The notes under the pieces: generated by a model
What the model saw: the letters and a program-made list of their open reading frames with translations, nothing else
The model's database searches: none
What the model was told of the DNA's origin: nothing
Assembly: GCF_000719095.1 (NCBI RefSeq)
Contig: NZ_JOEH01000016.1
Location: 1 to 64,000, forward strand
DNA: 64,000 nt
DNA from: Streptacidiphilus jeojiense
GTDB lineage: Bacteria > Actinomycetota > Actinomycetes > Streptomycetales > Streptomycetaceae
Direction: 5' to 3'
Shown: piece by piece, positions 57,314 to 64,000 of the stretch
Position numbering within the stretch: position 1 is the first letter of the stretch
How the letters are laid out: each line of letters starts with the position of its first letter
Position numbers and translations under genes: made by a program

Positions 57314-58318
57314 TCAGGCGACACGGCGCAGCGAGGCTCTGGTGAGGCCGGTGCTGCCGAAGAGGGTGGTGGTGCGGTCGATGACGGCTTCGATGCGGTG
57401 GTTGCGGTCGTCGACCGGGTCCAGGCTGAGTTGGTGCGGGGCCAGTTCGGCGGGGCGGATGCCCTCGGCGCGGAGGGTGATGCCGCGGACCCTGGCCCGT
57501 TGCAGGCCCAGGGTGTCGTGGAGCCGGTAGGCGGTGGTGGTCAGGGCCGGGGTGTGTGCGGTGGGCTCGGCGAGGGTGCGGCTGCGGGTGCTGGTGGAGC
57601 GGTCGGCGTAGCGGACGGTGAGGGTGAGCGCGCCGGTGGCCTGGCCGCCGGCGCGCAGCCGGGCACCCAGGTGGTGGGTGAGGTCGAGCAGCGCACGCCG
57701 GTGTTCGACCGGGTCGAGTTCGTCGCGGTCGAAGCTGTGCTCGGCGGCCAGGGAGCGGGTCGGGGTGCCGGTGGCGACCGGGGTGGGGTCGATTCCCCGG
57801 GCGCGCTGGTGGAGTTGACGGCCCGCGGACGCGCCGAGGATGCGCTGGAGGGTGGGCAGCGGGGCCGCCGCGAGCCGGCCGACGGTGTCCAGGCCGTAGC
57901 CGCCGAGGGTGCGGGCGGTGGCCTGGCCGACCCCGGGCAGGGCGAGGACCGGCAGCGGGTCGAGGAAGGCCCGCGCCGCCTCGGGGTCGGCCAGGACGTG
58001 GATCCCGCCGACCATGGAGGTGTTGGCGGCGAGCCGGGCCAGCAGCGGGTTGGCGGCGAGGCCGATGGTGCAGTCGACGTCCTGCTGGGCGAGGGCGCGG
58101 ACCCTGATCATCTCGGCGAGCTGGACCGCGTCGGTGCCGAAGTAGCGCTGCGCTCCCCGGACGTCGAGCAGGGCGGCGTCCGGGGGCAGCGGTTCGACCA
58201 CCGGGGTGATACCCCGCAGCAGGCCCAGGACCTGGTCGTAGGCCTCGGCGGCGAGTGGGGCGGCGACACCGGGCCGACGCAGGACCACGTGCAGGATGGA
58301 GATCTGATAGTCAGTCAT
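57314..58318 (-). CDS. Y-family DNA polymerase-like protein, catalytically degenerate (ImuB-like)
   Basis: 334 aa with Y-family palm, thumb (LALPGVGQATARTLGGYGLDTVGRL) and little finger. Of the three metal-binding carboxylates, the first is missing (HVVLRR where Pol IV has HVDMDC) and the SIDEA motif reads PPDAA, keeping Asp but losing Glu. This is the ImuB pattern: a non-catalytic adaptor. QLSLD near residue 295 resembles a beta-clamp motif. Its ATG overlaps the dnaE2 stop codon by 4 nt. Shorter than mycobacterial ImuB. Confidence 0.85.
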   Translation of the reverse strand: MTDYQISILHVVLRRPGVAAPLAAEAYDQVLGLLRGITPVVEPLPPDAALLDVRGAQRYFGTDAVQLAEMIRVRALAQQDVDCTIGLAANPLLARLAANTSMVGGIHVLADPEAARAFLDPLPVLALPGVGQATARTLGGYGLDTVGRLAAAPLPTLQRILGASAGRQLHQRARGIDPTPVATGTPTRSLAAEHSFDRDELDPVEHRRALLDLTHHLGARLRAGGQATGALTLTVRYADRSTSTRSRTLAEPTAHTPALTTTAYRLHDTLGLQRARVRGITLRAEGIRPAELAPHQLSLDPVDDRNHRIEAVIDRTTTLFGSTGLTRASLRRVA

Positions 58319-61300
58319 CCTGCGCTCCCGGGGCTGGAGTGCCAGAGGCGGCGGGTGTCGGCGACCGGGCTGCCGGGGGTTTTGAGGTCGGCCCAGGGGT
58401 GCAGCTCGTAGCCGGTGGACATCCGGATGCTGCGGCCGGGTTGTGCGGGGGGTCCCGCCTCGGGGCCGGGCCGCTCGGGGCCGGGCTGCGCGGGCTCCGC
58501 CTCGGCGGGCTCGGCGTCGGGGGCGGCATCGAGAGCCGCATCAGGGGCGGCGTCGGCGGCGAGGCGTGCGGCGACGGCCCCCAGGCCGCCGGTGCGGCGC
58601 AGTTCGGCCAGTTCGGTCAGGCTCCAGGCGGCGTTGCCGACCACGCTGAGGCTCTGCCGCCCGCGCCGCTGGACGATGCCCCTGACCAGCAGCAGCCCGT
58701 GGTGGAAGACCACGGCGGCGCAGCGGGGGTGGCTGTCCTCGAAGAAGGCGAGGTCGACCAGGCCCGCGGTGCTGCCGTCGTCCAGGGTGGTGAAGATGAC
58801 CCGGCGGCCGGAGCGGATCGGGGGCGTCTGGGTGGCCGCCTTGATGCCCGCGACCAGGACCGACGCACCGTGACGGGTCTGCCGCAGCCGGGCCGCCGAG
58901 GTGACCCCGAGCTCCTCCAGGAAGGCGTGATGGGTCGTCATGAGGTGCCGGGAGGCGTCGAGTCCGAGGATCTCCAGCTCCGCGCCGAGGCGGGCGTCGG
59001 CGTCGGGCTCGGGCAGGCCGGAGGGATCAGCAGGCGCGTCCGGATCGGCTGCCATCAGCGGGAGTTGGCCGTCGCCGGGGCGGCCGCGGTCCTCCCGGTG
59101 CAGGTCGGCGAGCTGGAGCAGCAGGTCGCGGCGGCCCGCGCCGCGGGCCAGCGGGTCCAGCGCGCCGACCTGCACCAGGCGTTCGGCGAGCGGACGGGAG
59201 GGGCGGGCCCGGTGCCAGAGGTCGGGCAGCGAGCCGTACGGCCGGCCGACCCTGGCCGAGGTGATCCGGGCGGCCTCGGCCTCGGTGATGCCCTGGACCT
59301 CGGACAGCGCCATCCGGACACCCCAGCGTCCGTTCCGGGAGTTTTCATCAGACACCAGTTCGATTCTAAAATCCTGTTCGGACCGGTTCACGTCCAGCGG
59401 CAGCACCGGCACCCCGCGCCGCCGGGCGTCCGCGAGCAGCAGCCGCTTCGGGTACATCCCCGGGTCATGGGTGAGGATCCCGGCGTAGAAGGCGGCGGCC
59501 CGGTGCGCCTTGAGCCAGGCCGACTGGTACGTCGGCACGGCGAAGGCCGTGGCGTGCGCCTTGCAGAAGCCGTAGGCGCCGAACGCCTCCAGGATCTCCC
59601 AGGTGCGGCGGATCACCTCGGCGCTGTAGTCGCGCCTGCGGGCGCCCTCGCCGAACCAGGCCCTGACCCGGCCCTGGGTCTCCGGCTTGGACAGCCCGCG
59701 CCTGGCCTCGTCGGCCATGTCCCGGTCGCAGCCGGTCATGATGCGCATGATCTCGATCACCTGCTCATGGAAGATGACCACGCCGTAGGTCTCCTTCAGC
59801 GGCTCGATCAGGTCCTCGTGCGGATAGGCGGGGGTGCTGCGGCCGTGCCGGGCCTCGATGAAGGGCTTGACCATGTCGGCCGCCACCGGCCCAGGGCGGA
59901 ACAGCGAGATGTCCACCACCAGGTGCTCAAAGGTCTCCGGCTGCAGCCGTCCGACCAGGTCGCGCTGGCCCGGCGACTCGACCTGGAAGCAGCCCAGGGT
60001 CTCGGCGGAGCGGATCAGCGCCATCGCCGCCGGGTCCTCGGGCGGGACCTGCACCGGGTCGTCCAGGTCGATCCGCTCACCGGTGGCGCGGGCGATCTCG
60101 GCGACGGCGTGCGCCATCGCCGACTGCATCCGGACGCCCAGGACGTCCAGCTTCAGCAGGCCGAGGTCCTCCACGTCCTCCTTGTCGAACTGCGACATGG
60201 CGAAGCCCTCGCCGGGGGTGGGCACCACCGGGGTGCGGGTGAGCAGCGATGCGTCCGAGATGATCACACCGCAGGGGTGCATGGCGGTGCCGCGCGACAG
60301 CCCGTCCAGGCCCTCGACCAGTTCCCACAGCGGGCCGTGGTCCTCGGCCGCGACCTCGCGCAGTTCGGGCAGTTCGGCGAGGGCGGTGCGGGCGTCCCTG
60401 GCCCGGATGTGCGGGAATGCCTTGGCGAGGCGGTCGATGGTCTGCGGGTCCAGGCCCAGTGCCGCACCGGTGTCGCGGATGGCGTGGCGGACCCGGTAGG
60501 TCTCCGGCATGGCGAGGGTGGCGGTGCGCTCCGCGCCGAAGCGTTCGAAGATCGCCCGGTAGACGTCCAGCCGCCGGGCCGACTCCACGTCGATGTCGAT
60601 GTCGGGCATCGCCCGGCGGCTGACCGAGAGGAAGCGCTCCATCAGCAGCCCGTGTTCGACCGGGTCGGCGGTGGCGATGCCGAGCAGGTGGACCACCAGC
60701 GAGCCGGCCGCCGAGCCGCGCGCGGCGACCCGGATGCCCAGCGCCCTGGTGTCGTCCACGACCTGGGCGACGGTGAGGAAGTAGCCGGCGAAGCGCAGCC
60801 GGGCGATGGTGTCCAACTCGGCGTCCAGGCGCTTCCAGTACTTCCGCTGGTCGGGACGGCGGTGGTAGCCGCGGCGGACCATCGCGGTGACGCAGCGGGA
60901 GCGCAGCACCCGGTCGGTGCCCCGGCGGTCGGCGCCGACCAGCACCGGCTCGGGGAGGTGCACTGTGCCCAGCCCCAGGTCGTCCTGCGGGTCCACCAGG
61001 CAGGCCTCGGCGACCGCGCGGGTCGCCGCGAGCAGCCGGCGGGCGCCGTCGCGGCCCTGGCCTGCGGCGTCGGCGATCCGCTCGGCGAGCCCGGCCATGT
61101 CCCCACTGTCCTTGAGCCAGCCCTCGCCGCTGTCCCGCTGCTGCGGCTTGCGGGCGTCGACGGGCACCAGCAGCCGGGCCGAGTCCAGGACGTCGGCGAG
61201 CCGCCGGCCGCCGGGGTCGGCGTAGCGGACCTGGTTGGTGAGCACGACGGGCAGGCCCTGCTCCTCGGCGAAGGCGAGGGTGCGGGCAGCCAGCCGCAGG

Positions 61301-61938
61301 CTGCCGGGGCCGGTGCCCGCGGTGGCCGCGACCGGGTGGTGCACCGCCTCCAGGTGCAGGGCGTCGGGGAACAGCCGGCGCCAGGGCGCGACCAGCCGGG
61401 CGGCGCGGTCCGGGCGCCCGGCCGCGAGCGCGGCACCGACCTCGGAGCCGGGGCCGAGCAGCACGAAGAGGTGGCCGGCCGCCGCGTCGGCGATCTGTTC
61501 GAGATCGGGCCAGCCGAGGGCGGGCATGTCGCCGGCACCGGCGTGCGCGGCCGTGACCAGGGCGCACAGCGCTGCCCAGCCCGCCCGGTCGCGCGCCAGG
61601 AACACCCCGCGCGGAGCGCTCTCGTCGATGAACGCACCCCCGCGCACGGGCGTGCGGCGGCGCACGACGGACTCGGTCCGCGCCAGGTCCTGGGGGCGCG
61701 CCTGGGCGGGTGTCGCGTCCACGTGGCTGGGCAGCACCAGGTCCACCCCGAACAGCGGCCGGATCCCGGCCTTCTGGCAGGCCTTGGCGAAGCGGACGGC
61801 GCCGGCGAGGGTGTCCCGGTCGGTCAGCGCGAGCGCGTCCAGACCGCGCTCGACGGCGCGCTCGGCCAGCCGTTCCGGGTGGCTGGCGCCGTAACGGGCG
61901 GAGAACCCGGAGACGGCACGCAGATGCGTAAACGCCAC
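58315..61938 (-). CDS. dnaE2: error-prone DNA polymerase III alpha, DnaE2
   Basis: C-family translesion polymerase, 1207 aa. Palm active site MPDIDIDVES; FHEQVIEIMRIMTG and GFCKAHATAFAVPTYQSAWLKAH are characteristic; OB domain near the C-terminus (TTLDDGSTAGLVDLAFFED). The N-terminal PHP domain is degenerate (HLRAVS instead of an HxH start). A LexA-type box lies 82 nt upstream. Forms an operon with the Y-polymerase-like gene: a damage-induced mutasome. Confidence 0.95.
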   Translation of the reverse strand: MAFTHLRAVSGFSARYGASHPERLAERAVERGLDALALTDRDTLAGAVRFAKACQKAGIRPLFGVDLVLPSHVDATPAQARPQDLARTESVVRRRTPVRGGAFIDESAPRGVFLARDRAGWAALCALVTAAHAGAGDMPALGWPDLEQIADAAAGHLFVLLGPGSEVGAALAAGRPDRAARLVAPWRRLFPDALHLEAVHHPVAATAGTGPGSLRLAARTLAFAEEQGLPVVLTNQVRYADPGGRRLADVLDSARLLVPVDARKPQQRDSGEGWLKDSGDMAGLAERIADAAGQGRDGARRLLAATRAVAEACLVDPQDDLGLGTVHLPEPVLVGADRRGTDRVLRSRCVTAMVRRGYHRRPDQRKYWKRLDAELDTIARLRFAGYFLTVAQVVDDTRALGIRVAARGSAAGSLVVHLLGIATADPVEHGLLMERFLSVSRRAMPDIDIDVESARRLDVYRAIFERFGAERTATLAMPETYRVRHAIRDTGAALGLDPQTIDRLAKAFPHIRARDARTALAELPELREVAAEDHGPLWELVEGLDGLSRGTAMHPCGVIISDASLLTRTPVVPTPGEGFAMSQFDKEDVEDLGLLKLDVLGVRMQSAMAHAVAEIARATGERIDLDDPVQVPPEDPAAMALIRSAETLGCFQVESPGQRDLVGRLQPETFEHLVVDISLFRPGPVAADMVKPFIEARHGRSTPAYPHEDLIEPLKETYGVVIFHEQVIEIMRIMTGCDRDMADEARRGLSKPETQGRVRAWFGEGARRRDYSAEVIRRTWEILEAFGAYGFCKAHATAFAVPTYQSAWLKAHRAAAFYAGILTHDPGMYPKRLLLADARRRGVPVLPLDVNRSEQDFRIELVSDENSRNGRWGVRMALSEVQGITEAEAARITSARVGRPYGSLPDLWHRARPSRPLAERLVQVGALDPLARGAGRRDLLLQLADLHREDRGRPGDGQLPLMAADPDAPADPSGLPEPDADARLGAELEILGLDASRHLMTTHHAFLEELGVTSAARLRQTRHGASVLVAGIKAATQTPPIRSGRRVIFTTLDDGSTAGLVDLAFFEDSHPRCAAVVFHHGLLLVRGIVQRRGRQSLSVVGNAAWSLTELAELRRTGGLGAVAARLAADAAPDAALDAAPDAEPAEAEPAQPGPERPGPEAGPPAQPGRSIRMSTGYELHPWADLKTPGSPVADTRRLWHSSPGSAG

Positions 61939-62019
61939 AGCCGCCTCCTACCAGTCACCCGCTCCCCTCCCCATCCGACCCTCGGACCACAGCCTTCCCA
62001 TCCATCATAGGGGCATCTC

Positions 62020-62035
62020 TCGAACATGTATTCGA
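62020..62035. promoter_or_regulatory. LexA/SOS box upstream of dnaE2
   Basis: TCGAACATGTATTCGA matches the actinobacterial box TCGAAC-N4-GTTCGA with one mismatch. It indicates SOS induction of dnaE2 and the following polymerase-like gene. Confidence 0.85.
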
Positions 62036-62098
62036 TGGAATGTGTCGGATGACCTGCCCAGAGGCGGCGATACCAAGGGGAGGCGTCGACACCCTTGT

Positions 62099-62126
62099 TA
62101 GGTATTTAGCTAATGTGCTAATCATT
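62099..62126. promoter_or_regulatory. AT-rich promoter/operator of ArsR-type gene
   Basis: TTAGGTATTTAGCTAATGTGCTAATCA contains the palindrome TTAGCTAA and repeated GCTAAT words, ending 5 nt from the start codon. Probably the autoregulatory site. Confidence 0.55.
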
Positions 62127-62130
62127 GGCC

Positions 62131-62469
62131 ATGACAACAGCGCAGGACGAAGCCGGGGCCTTCCGCGCACTCGCTGATCCGACGAGGCGCCAGATCCTGG
62201 AGGACCTCCGCGGCGGCGAGCTCGCGGCCGGTGAGATCGCCGCCAGGTTCGCGATCAGCGCGCCGTCCATCTCACGGCATCTCGGAGTGCTCAAGGGAGC
62301 CGGGCTGGTCACCGAGCGCCGGGACGGCAACCGGATCCTCTACACCCTGGCCGAGGAACGGCTGGCGACCTGCATCGGCCGGTTCCTCAGCGCCGTCTGC
62401 CCCGAGCAGCTCGTGCTGCGCCACACCAGATGGCGCCCCGGGGGCGCAGAGCGGAGTGAGGGGTCATGA
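62131..62469 (+). CDS. ArsR-family transcriptional regulator
   Basis: 112 aa winged helix: FRALADPTRRQILEDLRGGELAAGEIAARFAISAPSISRHLGVLKGAGLV. No Cys metal site of the ArsR alpha3 type, so it is of the autorepressor SdpR-like sort. No ribosome site precedes the ATG at 62131 and the promoter-like sequence almost touches it, suggesting a leaderless mRNA. Coupled to the next gene by a 4-nt overlap. Confidence 0.88.
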   Translation: MTTAQDEAGAFRALADPTRRQILEDLRGGELAAGEIAARFAISAPSISRHLGVLKGAGLVTERRDGNRILYTLAEERLATCIGRFLSAVCPEQLVLRHTRWRPGGAERSEGS

Positions 62470-63212
62470 GACAACCGCGCCTGTCCAGCGTCGTTGAACG
62501 ACGACTTCTGGTGAACTACCGGGTCGCCCCGGACGCCGCCGCGCGCCTGCTCCCCGCGCCGCTGCGACCGCAGTTGGTGCACGACCACGCGGTCGCGGGC
62601 ATCTGCCTGCTGCGCCTGGGGAGCGTCCGGCCGACCTGGGCGCCCAAGGCGTTCGGGCTTCGGAGCGAGAACGCGGCGCACCGGATCGCCGTCGAGTGGG
62701 ACGGGCCGGACGGAGTCGAGACCGGCGTCTACATCCCACGTCGCGACACCGCTTCACGACTCAACGCCTGGGCAGGGGGCCGCGTCTTCCCCGGCGAACA
62801 CGGCCGCGCCGATTTCGAGGTGCACGAGACAGCGGGCCGGGTACATGTCGCGCTGGCGACGCGGGACGGCGACACCCGAGTGGATGTCGCCGTCGAGTTG
62901 TCCGACGAGCTGCGGGGCAGCGAACTCTTCACCGACCTCGCCGAGGCCTCCCGCTTCTTCCAGGGCGGCGCAAAGGGCTTCTCGGCCACCAGGTCCGGCC
63001 GCCGTCTGGACGGAATGGAACTGCACACCGACGCCTGGCAGGTGGAAGCCTGCCGGGTCCGCTCCGCCGCATCGTCCTTCTTCGACGACCCGGACCGCTT
63101 CCCGTCGGGGAGTGCGACCTTGGACTGCGCCCTGGTCATGCGGAACGTCCCCGCAGGCTGGCGGCCGCTCCCCACCATGGCCACCGGTCAGCCGTCGGTC
63201 TGCTTCGGGTAG
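62466..63212 (+). CDS. DUF2071 (YqjF-like) protein
   Basis: 248 aa, acetoacetate-decarboxylase-like fold of unknown function. Recognisable parts: LLVNYRVAPDAAARLLP, VAGICLLRLGSVRP and ETGVYIPRRDTASRLN. Its ATG overlaps the ArsR TGA (ATGA), so it is probably repressed by that regulator. No metal or catalytic motif can be named with confidence. Confidence 0.8.
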   Translation: MRQPRLSSVVERRLLVNYRVAPDAAARLLPAPLRPQLVHDHAVAGICLLRLGSVRPTWAPKAFGLRSENAAHRIAVEWDGPDGVETGVYIPRRDTASRLNAWAGGRVFPGEHGRADFEVHETAGRVHVALATRDGDTRVDVAVELSDELRGSELFTDLAEASRFFQGGAKGFSATRSGRRLDGMELHTDAWQVEACRVRSAASSFFDDPDRFPSGSATLDCALVMRNVPAGWRPLPTMATGQPSVCFG

Positions 63213-63226
63213 GTGACCGTGCCCTT

Positions 63227-63254
63227 GATGTGGATCCCGTGATGTGGATCCCGT
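63227..63254. repeat. perfect 14-bp tandem duplication
   Basis: GATGTGGATCCCGT twice in a row, just after the DUF2071 gene. Confidence 0.85.
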
Positions 63255-63386
63255 CCGGGGCTGGTCAAGACCGCGTCAAAGCGGGCGGCTGCCCCGTCAG
63301 GGCGGTGTCAAGGCTCTGGCCTGGGACGTTGTCGCGAGGTCCGATAGCGGGGAGAACTCCGGGGCACAGAGGCGGGACGGGCGGAA

Positions 63387-63920
63387 ATGACGACGGCGAT
63401 CCGGCGGGTCGTGGTGGGGGTCAGCGGGTCCCCGAGCAGCCTTGCGGCGCTGCGGGCCGCGGTGGACGAGGCCCGGCGCGGCCCGTCGGAGCTGTGGGCC
63501 GCGCTGGCCTGGACCCCGGTGGGCGGCGAGACCGGCTACCGCCGGGCCCCCTGCCCCGACCTGCTCAAGCTCTGGGAGCGGCAGGCCTGCGCGCGGCTGC
63601 GCAACAGCTTCGACGAGGCCTTCGGCGGGTTCCCCGGCGGGCTGGTGGTCCGTCCGCTGGTGATCCGCGCGGAGGCGGGACGGGCGCTGGTGGACATCGC
63701 CGACCGCCCGGACGACCTGCTGGTCGTCGGCGCCGGCGAACGCGGGCTGTTCGCCAGGATCACCCATGGCTCGGTCAGCCGCTTCTGCGTGGCGCACGCA
63801 GGCTGCCCGGTCCTGGCGGTGCCGCCGCCCGCGCTGCTGGCCCAGATGCCGCTGCGCCAGCGGCACCGCCTGCCGGCCCTCCCGGTGGAGGCGTACGCGG
63901 GCACCGACGTGCGGCAGTAG
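63387..63920 (+). CDS. universal stress protein domain protein
   Basis: 177 aa, one UspA domain plus about 30 extra C-terminal residues. N-terminal VVVGVSGSPSSLAALRAAV; nucleotide loop VGAGERGLFARITHGSVSRFC (G-x2-G-x9-G-S type), so ATP binding is likely. Cys residues at CPDLL, QACARL, RFCVAHAGCP are notable. Convergent with a response regulator gene at the edge. Confidence 0.85.
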   Translation: MTTAIRRVVVGVSGSPSSLAALRAAVDEARRGPSELWAALAWTPVGGETGYRRAPCPDLLKLWERQACARLRNSFDEAFGGFPGGLVVRPLVIRAEAGRALVDIADRPDDLLVVGAGERGLFARITHGSVSRFCVAHAGCPVLAVPPPALLAQMPLRQRHRLPALPVEAYAGTDVRQ

Positions 63921-63953
63921 CCGCGCGGTCGGCCACGCAGGCCCACGGCTCGC

Positions 63954-64000
63954 TCACGGCTCGAAGCGGTAGCCCATCCCCGGCTCGGTCAGCAGGTGCC
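63954..64000 (-). CDS. response regulator, C-terminal end only (OmpR/KdpE type)
   Basis: Only the last 15 codons are inside: the peptide HLLTEPGMGYRFEP then TGA. GMGYRF is the beta-hairpin wing of OmpR-family DNA-binding domains, closest in feel to KdpE. The rest lies beyond the window. Confidence 0.7.
   Translation of the reverse strand, partial: HLLTEPGMGYRFEP

Overview
The window is about 70% GC chromosomal DNA from a filamentous actinomycete of the Streptomycetaceae (Streptomyces, Kitasatospora or Streptacidiphilus; I cannot separate these by eye). Three things support this: the polar-growth coiled-coil pair Scy/FilP, a CebR-type box upstream of a cellulase, and a gene order that matches the conserved Streptomyces core as I remember it (thiolase, mce, scy, filP, nucS, atp operon, prfA, rpmE, rho, thrB, thrC, hom, lysA). 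Most annotated genes are complete; only a response regulator at the right edge is cut.

Region by region. 1-7.4 kb: a thiolase divergent from methylmalonyl-CoA epimerase, then the giant scaffold Scy and the intermediate-filament-like FilP. 7.5-13.8 kb: an alpha/beta hydrolase, an ABC-2 exporter pair, a small zinc-ribbon protein, a flavin-dependent monooxygenase, an SCO5389-family protein and the mismatch endonuclease NucS. 13.8-18.0 kb: a membrane-anchored NTPase with a Ser/Ala tail, a STAS anti-anti-sigma protein and 3-hydroxybutyryl-CoA dehydrogenase. 18.2-21.3 kb: a small membrane protein, MurA, a cobalamin adenosyltransferase and a DUF2550 protein. 21.4-29.3 kb: the full F1Fo ATP synthase operon atpIBEFHAGDC, read right to left. 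29.5-36.2 kb: a WecA/TagO-type lipid-linked sugar transferase, an SHMT-like enzyme, a low-molecular-weight phosphatase, Sua5/TsaC, PrmC, RF1 and L31. 36.4-47.7 kb: an LCP ligase, Rho, the threonine/lysine genes thrB-thrC-hom-lysA, argS and a single-domain response regulator.

Right of a tRNA-Arg(CCG) at 47.9 kb the content becomes accessory: a TetR/SnoaL pair, an IMP cyclohydrolase-like gene, a secreted GH48-FnIII-CBM3 cellulase under two CebR-like boxes, homocysteine methyltransferase, a 2-hydroxyacid dehydrogenase, a roughly 500-bp imperfect palindrome, an MFS exporter, an SOS-boxed mutagenesis operon (dnaE2 plus a catalytically degenerate Y-family polymerase), an ArsR/DUF2071 operon and a universal stress protein.

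The signals most worth following are: (i) a dispersed nested-hairpin repeat sitting just after stop codons at several loci; (ii) a 41-codon Thr/Arg-rich reading frame that exactly bridges prmC and the Sua5 gene by 4-nt overlaps at both ends; (iii) the large palindrome next to a five-tract G-quadruplex motif; (iv) the LexA-boxed dnaE2/degenerate Y-polymerase cassette without a visible imuA; (v) MurA carrying Asp in place of the fosfomycin-target Cys; and (vi) an SHMT paralogue with several altered active-site residues.
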